This document shows, one piece after another, positions 58,701-64,000 of a stretch of DNA of 64,000 nt. The notes beneath the pieces were generated by a model, which worked only from the letters and a program-made list of their open reading frames with translations, was not told the origin of the DNA and did no database searches. The stretch's first letter is position 1; each line of letters starts with the position of its first letter. Origin of the DNA: Hormiphora californensis. Its lineage: Eukaryota; Ctenophora; Tentaculata; Cydippida; Pleurobrachiidae. The position numbers were made by a program, and so were the translations under genes. The stretch is from contig CM035352.1 of the NCBI GenBank assembly GCA_020137815.1, positions 5,128,998-5,192,997 on the forward strand, read 5' to 3'.

Positions 58701-61439
58701 ACTTGAACAACGCAAAAGCCTGAAGAGAAAACCAATGATAGAACGCTACTTCTATCCCTATATCAGCGTGAGCGACAAATTAAATATTCAATAAGCTAAA
58801 AACAAAAGTCTAACGAGAAAGAAAGATCCTGGCCTGAAAAGATCAAGAGGGGCATGTAAATAATTAAAACAAACAAAGTATTTTTCGATTTTCTTCCTTC
58901 CTATTTAATTCTTGCTCTGAACTCATTATTCAGAAACACAAGCCGAGTATTGAAACAACTATAAATGGCAAGTTCAATCAATATGTCTATTGCTTATATG
59001 TGTGCAACTCTTCATTCAGTTGACGTTGGCTCCGCAATAGATATGTTTATGTAATCACAGCAAGTTAATTGAATCCCAATCTTTGCCCTTCGATCATCGA
59101 TTGGAATTTAGAGGAGCTGATCTATGTGCTATACTGCTGCCCTAGGCCTATTTAGACGAAGCTTACATCATGTTGTCGATACTAAATTTAGATATAGTGG
59201 GAAGCGAAAGAAAGAGAAGAAAGGTGGTATTCAGATACCAAAAATAGAGGCTGGATACAAAGCAAGCAACTCACGGTGCCAGCTCGAATAACGTATTTAT
59301 TTTGTAGACACACTGATGAGGGCAAGGCAATTGAGCACTCCTCACACATTCACAGAAAGGTCAAAGGTATGGATGACCAAAACTAATTGAAATTAGTAGG
59401 ACGAAAAGGTTGCCATATGATTTGAGCTACCTTTGCCACCGTAACTTTCACAGGGTATAGACAGGGTACAGATGCTTCGCCTATCTTCAAAAGGGAATTT
59501 ACTGTTGCCTCAAATCATAGGGCAACCTTTCCGGCCTATTAATTTCAATTAGTTTTGGGATTTTTTATCCATTTAGATGTAATAGAACAGGTACGCAGAG
59601 GATGGCATCGCTGAAAGTTGAAAAAATGTCATTTTTAACGTCGTTTTGACGTCATAAAATGACTTCACGGCGTTATGACGTCAAGTCATAGGGTTTACCT
59701 AGACGAAGATACTGACCAAGTTTGAGATCAATTGCATGAGATTTGAGTCCGAAAAAACCATACGTGCAATATAGGTGTCGTGCATTTCACCTCCATATAA
59801 TACGCTCTGCAGTGCAGAGCGTATATGGTGCGCTTGCACTGTTTGCAGAAGGTTATGTACTATATATATATAATGCGAGGACGCTACACATTTTAATGCC
59901 CTTGATTTTGTCTCTACTCCTTTGCCCACCCGGAAATGAGCATGTTGCAGCCACCACATTTTGTTGCACTTTTCTGGGGGCTCAGTGGAGACCCTTTGGG
60001 ACACTTGGTATCGAAGACACCTCACACTCAGGCCGCTTCGAGGCCTTCGTTCCGGCAAGGGAGGGGTAACTGAGTTACCAATTGGGACACATTGGTGAAG
60101 TAATTACCTTGTTGCAAATTTTTTCCCAGTCACGGGCCGAAATCTGCCTTTCTTCCCAATATCTCCTTCCCATACACTCTTCACTATCTCATAACATAAC
60201 GCTAATTCTTCCCCGCAGGTTGGCTGGACAACCTGACAGTACAGAAACTAGTCCTAGTAATGCAGGACCTAGAAACCAGAGAAAACATTGAGAGATGGTC
60301 TTTCGATATCAACTGTGACAAATCCATCAGAAACAGCCCTGAGTAAGAGACAGCTCTCACCATTTGATCCCTTTTCCTGACTTTTACCTTCTGAATAATT
60401 TATATTCATGTTATCATGAATGCGATCTGGTCAGGATTATTTATTTGGGTACCAACATTTTATTCTGTCCAAAGCCTGAATCAGAATTAAGCCTACGCCC
60501 ATTTTTTCAGTTTCACAAAGCCTGCAGAACTGAAGTCTATTCAGAAGGGGATACAGGACGTTATACGACAAATCGTATCCAGTGTCACATTTCTACCCGT
60601 TCTCGAATCATCCTGTGAGTATCTTTTGTTTTTCCTGGTGCAGGGGGGGGGGTTTTGATGAGCATTACATGACAACTTTTGTAATGATTGATCCAGTGAA
60701 GGAGGAAGATTGAACATATTGTGACTCATCAGATTCGCCTGTGATCATGACAAACCTTATATCCACTTCGATAATTTCATACTTGAATGGATAGATAATT
60801 CTTGCTACACTTTTTATTCCTGATCTAAATCTGAATCAGAATTAAGCCTGACGTCATTTTTTCAGTTTCACAGCCTGCTAACACAACGTCTATTCAAGGT
60901 ACAGGTCTTACCAAATCTATCCGTGTCACTTATTTCTTACCTCGTCTCGAATCATCCTCTCTAGTATCTTTTGTTTTCTGGTCAGGGGGGGGGGGTTTGA
61001 GTAGTCGAAGTCGTCCTGATCATCTGGGGACGAAAATTCATAGTTAGATTGTCAGTCCTGGCTCCTCTTCTCTTCGGATTCGACAGACTTCTCTCTTCCA
61101 TCATTCTCTTTCTTCCTGTTCTTCTCCTTTTCATTCTCTCACATCTCACCATTCTTGCCTCTTCCTCTCTTACTCTTTTCGTCTCTACTCTCATATATGC
61201 TAAACATCAGTAGCATTCTCTCTCTCTCTGCTCTCGTCATCGTCGTCTGAGTCTCCGAAGCGGTGCGTCGTTCTATCACTTTCCGTGTCGCTCTCGTGCT
61301 CGTTGAGCTCTCAGCAGAAGTCTCGTCGTCTGCTCGTGCATTCTCTGATTCTGTACTCTAGAAGTTCTCTGTATCTCTCTCCTCTCATCTCTCTCTCCTG
61401 GTCTCTGCTTCTCTCTTCTCATATTCTCTCTCTCTCTCT

Positions 61440-61529
<90 letters not shown>

Positions 61530-61870
61530 TGTGAAGGTTATTAGCATTATAACGTGCCCCTCACATGGTTTTGGATTTAATAATCTAGATAAGCAACCAT
61601 ATATCTCCTACATCTATCTAAAGACCCCGTATAATTATGATTACCCCCTCCCTTCCCTCTATAATCTCCCCTATTATAATACCCCTCCCCCTCCTCCCCC
61701 CTCCAGGTTCATTTGACATCCTGGTGTACACAGACCACGATGTAACCATCCCTGTTGGATGGGACGAAACCACCGCCAAGATAGTGATCGGTAGTGAGAA
61801 TGTCCAACTAAAGGGATTCAGCACATCAGTCCACAGCGTGACCCCTTCCATCTCTTACAAGATGCCTTGA
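52714..61870 (+). CDS. MAD2L1: MAD2L1, spindle-assembly checkpoint HORMA protein
   Basis: MAD2 binds CDC20 at unattached kinetochores and delays anaphase. Exons: 52714-52783, 52928-53010, 53171-53234, 60219-60342, 60511-60614 and 61707-61870, with consistent phases. The protein reads MAATQQESTISLKGSTQMVS, AVNSILFQRGVYASDSF, TDDRLKSYLEQCMEQLK, GWLDNLTVQKLVLVMQD, ENIERWSFDINCDKS, IQKGIQDVIRQIVSSVTFLP, SSCSFDILVYTDHDVTIPVG and GFSTSVHSVTPSISYKMP. It is a single HORMA domain of about 202 residues, the usual length of MAD2. The third intron is about 7 kb and holds a complete TRP-like gene on the other strand. The C-terminal safety-belt sequence is present. MAD2L2 is less likely because the RQI-T-VTFLP-L block favours MAD2L1. 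Confidence 0.9.
53866..53990. repeat. Poly-G tract followed by GAAGTTTTT repeats
   Basis: CCTGGGGGGGGGGGGG is followed by degenerate GTTTTTGAAGTTTTTGAAGT and then its complement. It resembles one end of the G-run MITEs at 2568 and 4972, but no matching C-run end was found downstream. Confidence 0.45.
54590..54747. mobile_element. pogo-like MITE, 158 bp
   Basis: CAGTCGGACCCCGATTTAGG and CTAAATCGGGGTCCGACTG form the ends, with TA on both sides. It is a compact relative of the 878-bp element at 24048, sharing GGGACACCCTCGGGGGAAAG. It lies in the long MAD2L1 intron. The surrounding 53235-55880 otherwise shows G-rich degenerate repeats (ATTCAATAGGGGG-like) but no gene. Confidence 0.85.
55997..58394 (-). 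CDS. Ankyrin-repeat TRP-like cation channel, intronless, nested in MAD2L1 intron
   Basis: Two overlapping frames (58394-57024 and 57079-55997) make one protein of about 800 residues broken by a single one-base shift near 57030-57045, next to a CCCC tract. The N-terminal half has ankyrin-type repeats (TNYDTPLIRACFKNHYEAVK, NSDTALHYAAKGGDAWKMEL, GGLTPLDSALENESL). The C-terminal half has six membrane segments: WFWLSLLMLLSFVVMLIVAA, TTLEVILLVMSVLRLIGEIF, TELMLYFSTVVYVSY, FAFVAVTSGFCNMFLILRYF, IIPQMAFFLVSFTVVFSFAI and LALVTFFIFGLLVNLILLNL. A pore-loop-like stretch lies between the last two. The post-S6 sequence VTGLAIDDVQKIR resembles TRPA/TRPV channels. The start is uncertain: TTTCAG lies about 70 bases inside, so an upstream exon could exist. 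AATAAA lies near 55888 on the minus strand. Confidence 0.75.
58877..58937. mobile_element. Solitary SINE tail
   Basis: GTATTTTTCGATTTTCTTCC...CTTGCTCTGAACTCATTATT CAG matches the tail of the SINE units at 18130-18185, with a small TTCC duplication. The tRNA-like head is missing. It ends at the same CTCATTATTCAG as the copy at 18032, marking that as the true 3' end of the SINE. Confidence 0.7.
59379..59560. mobile_element. Hairpin MITE in the long MAD2L1 intron
   Basis: AAACTAATTGAAATTAGTAGG with AAAAGGTTGCCATATGATTTGAG pairs with CTCAAATCATAGGGCAACCTTTCC and CCTATTAATTTCAATTAGTTT on the right. The centre is not self-complementary. Just downstream (59620-59690) are several TGACGTCA-like palindromes. 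Confidence 0.7.
60007..60082. repeat. Copy of the 36596-36672 repeat module
   Basis: GAAGACACCTCACACTCAGG, CCGCTTCG...GGCCTTCGTT and GGCAAGGGAGGGGTAAC are shared with the right end of the inverted-repeat element at 36004-36690. It is therefore a dispersed element fragment, just upstream of MAD2L1 exon 4. Confidence 0.65.
60835..60995 (+). pseudogene. Decayed duplicate of MAD2L1 exon 5
   Basis: The segment repeats the sequence around exon 5 (60475-60658): AGAATTAAGCCTNACG, TTTTTTCAGTTTCACA, GCCTGC, AGTCTATTCA-like, ATCCAGTGTCAC-like, CTCGTCTCGAATCATCCT, GTATCTTTTGTTTT and a G run. The coding part is shortened by internal deletions and cannot encode the domain. It sits in the intron between exon 5 and exon 6. 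Confidence 0.7.
61434..61524. repeat. (CT)n microsatellite
   Basis: About 40 uninterrupted CT repeats occur within a longer CT-rich stretch (61200-61525) in the last MAD2L1 intron. The repetitive LSLSLS frame is an artefact. Confidence 0.95.
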
Positions 61871-62809
61871 GAGAGATAGGTACGGTTTGAGTTCAAAGTG
61901 AACACTTTTTACCCCACCTCAGACAATAATATTAACAATTTTTATGCTTCTTTTCCCATGTACAGATCCTAAGTTGGGTTTCCCCCAAGCGCCCCGCCAT
62001 CTGTCGAGCAGGGTAGTGATCCCTGCTAATATAGATGGTTGGGGCCGCGTTGGGGTCAATAATATCGGTTTCTTCCTTTGCTCCTTTATAAATCACGTTT
62101 CCATGGCGATAAAGCGCTGCAAATCTCATTCCCACAGATCATCAGGGGGTGGGATGGAATTATTATAGAGAACACGGGGGGGGGGGGGGGTATTAGGCGC
62201 GATTTGCCGATTCTATTCGGCACCATTCTATATAATCTCGCCCCCAGTTCAAATTCGACAAATTGCAATGCAATATAGTTTCTATTATACCTTCTGTCTC
62301 CCTGCCCCTAAATTTTATTGTACATGGCACTCCCCCTTGAACGTCCTCTATTTCTCTATTCCTTCGGCAGCTTCTTCTATTCATTCCTTCTACTACAATG
62401 TCTCCATTTTCAACATTTAATGTTTTATAACGAGTAGAGAAAGAGAAACAGGAGAGGTGAGAGAGAGAGAGAGGTCACTGTTGGTTGAAATGAAATTAAC
62501 TTAGTGACTCTATATACTGGTGCAAATAGTCACACTTATGCTCTATCAATGGGGGGAGGGAGCATCATAACAACAGTGTGAGAGGATATAGTGGTAGTGA
62601 GGGAGACTAAAGATCATCATTTTCAATTATCTATTGATGAGCTGCTGCAGCTCTTTAAAAGTATATGACACAGCTGGGAGCTCAATGGGAGGTAGTGAAA
62701 CTCGCATCGCAAGCCCTTCTCTCTATTGATTGAGGGCACTACTCATCTTTCTGTTATAGTGGTATGATACAAATCCAATAACCGGGACGAATGAGAAAGT
62801 CGGGGGAGT

Positions 62810-62847
<38 letters not shown>

Positions 62848-63171
62848 GGGAAAAATAGAGAGAGAGAGAGAGAGTCATTGCACCCGATCCATTCAGTAGC
62901 CATGGTGAACGATAACCTCATTTCGTTGCTCGAACCACAACTGCACACATTTTCTCTAAACCTTCGTCTTGTTGTCTCGAGTCTGCCGTTGTTGTCTGTG
63001 CTGAGCTTACTATAACTGTAATGAGGGGCCATAATCAATATTATAGTTTCCCGAACGTTCTTGAAACCTCATTTGCATGCACTTTTAGACTTGGTTCACT
63101 ATCGTAGATACTAATGCTCCCCCCCCCCCCCATAATGCTCTGTACCGAACGTATAACTTAAGTAACAGTGC
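61871..63171. other. No gene seen; MAD2L1 3' flank with simple repeats
   Basis: Downstream of the MAD2L1 stop I see a G run at 62177-62190, GA tracts at about 62456-62472 and 62812-62875, and a C run at 63118-63131. No open frame with recognisable domains appears on either strand. Confidence 0.5.
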
Positions 63172-63396
63172 TTGTCATTATATATCTCAGTGAACAATGT
63201 TTTAATAAAATATCTCATATACATGTGGGACATGTGGGATAGCAAGAAACTTCGAGTTGCTTCATATCAACCGAAAACCAATCAAACTTCTGTATTTAAT
63301 GAACTTTCTACAGTTCCGAGAAACCTTAACAAGTTGAGCTCAATATTGTCACATGACCGGGGCATGATGAGTGATGACCCTCCCCCTGAGTACTAA
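63172..63396 (+). CDS. Possible terminal exon, unrecognised protein
   Basis: An open frame ends VFNELSTVPRNLNKLSSILS, then SHDRGMMSDDPPPEY and a stop. The composition (polar, acidic, proline-rich end) is plausible for a protein C-terminus. TTTCTACAG at about 63303-63311 could be an acceptor inside it. I do not recognise the family, and no upstream exon was found, so this may be chance. Confidence 0.2.
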   Translation: MSLYISVNNVLIKYLIYMWDMWDSKKLRVASYQPKTNQTSVFNELSTVPRNLNKLSSILSHDRGMMSDDPPPEY

Positions 63397-63584
63397 TAGA
63401 GCTTCCCCCTCCGTCTCTGAGACTCAGGGCCTGAGTAGTGGTAGTAGAACTGAGCTGTATTATTGTGTTAGTAGAACCAAGTATAAATATGTCACATGAT
63501 GATCTCGAACCCCCCCTTCGCTGCTTCATTGATGTCAGAGCATTTGCCTGTCCCTATTCTTATTTCTTTCAAATTTAGTGTGTG

Positions 63585-63700
63585 AGAACCGCGGTTAGAG
63601 CATTGGCCTGATAGCTTCATTGTCACTCTTGAGTGAAGGGGTCGGAATGAGCACTGTCTCATATACCACAGTCATTCAATCATGTGTGGTTTCGATCCGT
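63585..63700 (+). mobile_element. tRNA-like SINE head (degenerate)
   Basis: CGGTTAGAGCATTGGCCTG resembles the D-arm/A-box of a tRNA, and GGTTTCGATCC about 90 bases later resembles a B-box with one extra base. The arms do not fold into a complete tRNA, and the spacing is too long, so a SINE promoter remnant is likelier. Nothing else is recognised in 63700-64000. Confidence 0.35.
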
Positions 63701-64000
63701 TTACTTTAATTTTGATCAAACCACAACAGCTCTCTGTGTGGGGGGCATGTTCAATGAACAACTGTTCGTCACCCCTCTCGATGTGTAGAATCTTGGTGAT
63801 TATCCCAGTGAGATAGAGAGAACCCCTTTCTACGAGAGAAAAAACACCCTTTCTCTATGATGCTGGGGGAGCTGGGGAATTGCAATGATTCTGACGCAAT
63901 TAGATGAACTCCGATACTCTGTAATTTGCTACTACAATTGTACCCCCCTCGTGTTGTTGTCCCATCATCATACTATTACAGTGCTGTTCCCATTGTGCTC

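Overview
The window reads as nuclear DNA of an early-branching invertebrate animal; sponge- or cnidarian-grade is my inference. Genes have many short exons with GT-AG introns, often about 100-500 bases. The identifiable products are animal or broadly eukaryotic proteins (ATM, LZTR1, SYAP1, CDC45, MAD2L1, SLC46-like carriers, a TRP-like channel). Introns are packed with hairpin MITEs, tRNA-derived SINE pieces, LINE fragments, minisatellites and one large satellite array. There are no bacterial operons, no CRISPR array and no rRNA. Recognition rests on remembered protein families and on intron-phase bookkeeping, not on database searches.

Layout. About 2.2-20.3 kb, minus strand: the N-terminal part of an ATM kinase gene, running off the left edge. 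Its introns hold two G-run-ended transposons, a 5.7-kb satellite array, a 983-bp hairpin element, a SINE cluster sitting on a splice donor, and a nested plus-strand gene for a small secreted cysteine-rich protein. 22.2-28.0 kb, plus: two tandem SLC46-like MFS transporter genes. 28.2-30.6 kb, plus: LZTR1, kelch plus two BTB-BACK modules. 30.9-35.8 kb, plus: three consecutive, divergent J-domain genes, each with a basic N-terminus and a C-terminal hydrophobic segment (DNAJC30/DNAJC4-like, probably mitochondrial). 37.1-44.7 kb, minus: SYAP1, whose first intron carries a 4-kb composite insertion (LINE reverse-transcriptase fragment plus a Foldback-like palindromic minisatellite) between 47-bp direct repeats. 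45.3-46.8 kb, minus: two intact retrotransposon-type ORFs, an ORF1 protein and a LINE-tail-like protein. 48.1-52.5 kb, plus: CDC45. 52.7-61.9 kb, plus: MAD2L1, with a 7-kb intron containing a nested minus-strand ankyrin-TRP channel gene. 62-64 kb: simple repeats, a doubtful terminal exon and a tRNA-like SINE head.

Function. ATM (DNA-damage kinase), CDC45 (replicative helicase) and MAD2L1 (spindle checkpoint) make an unusual density of cell-cycle genes; CDC45 and MAD2L1 are head-to-tail only 227 bases apart. Many otherwise good host exons carry single-base frameshifts (SLC46-like genes, LZTR1, CDC45, TRP, SYAP1, ATM), and satellite copies differ by scattered one-base gaps. This suggests residual long-read indel errors more than wholesale pseudogenisation.
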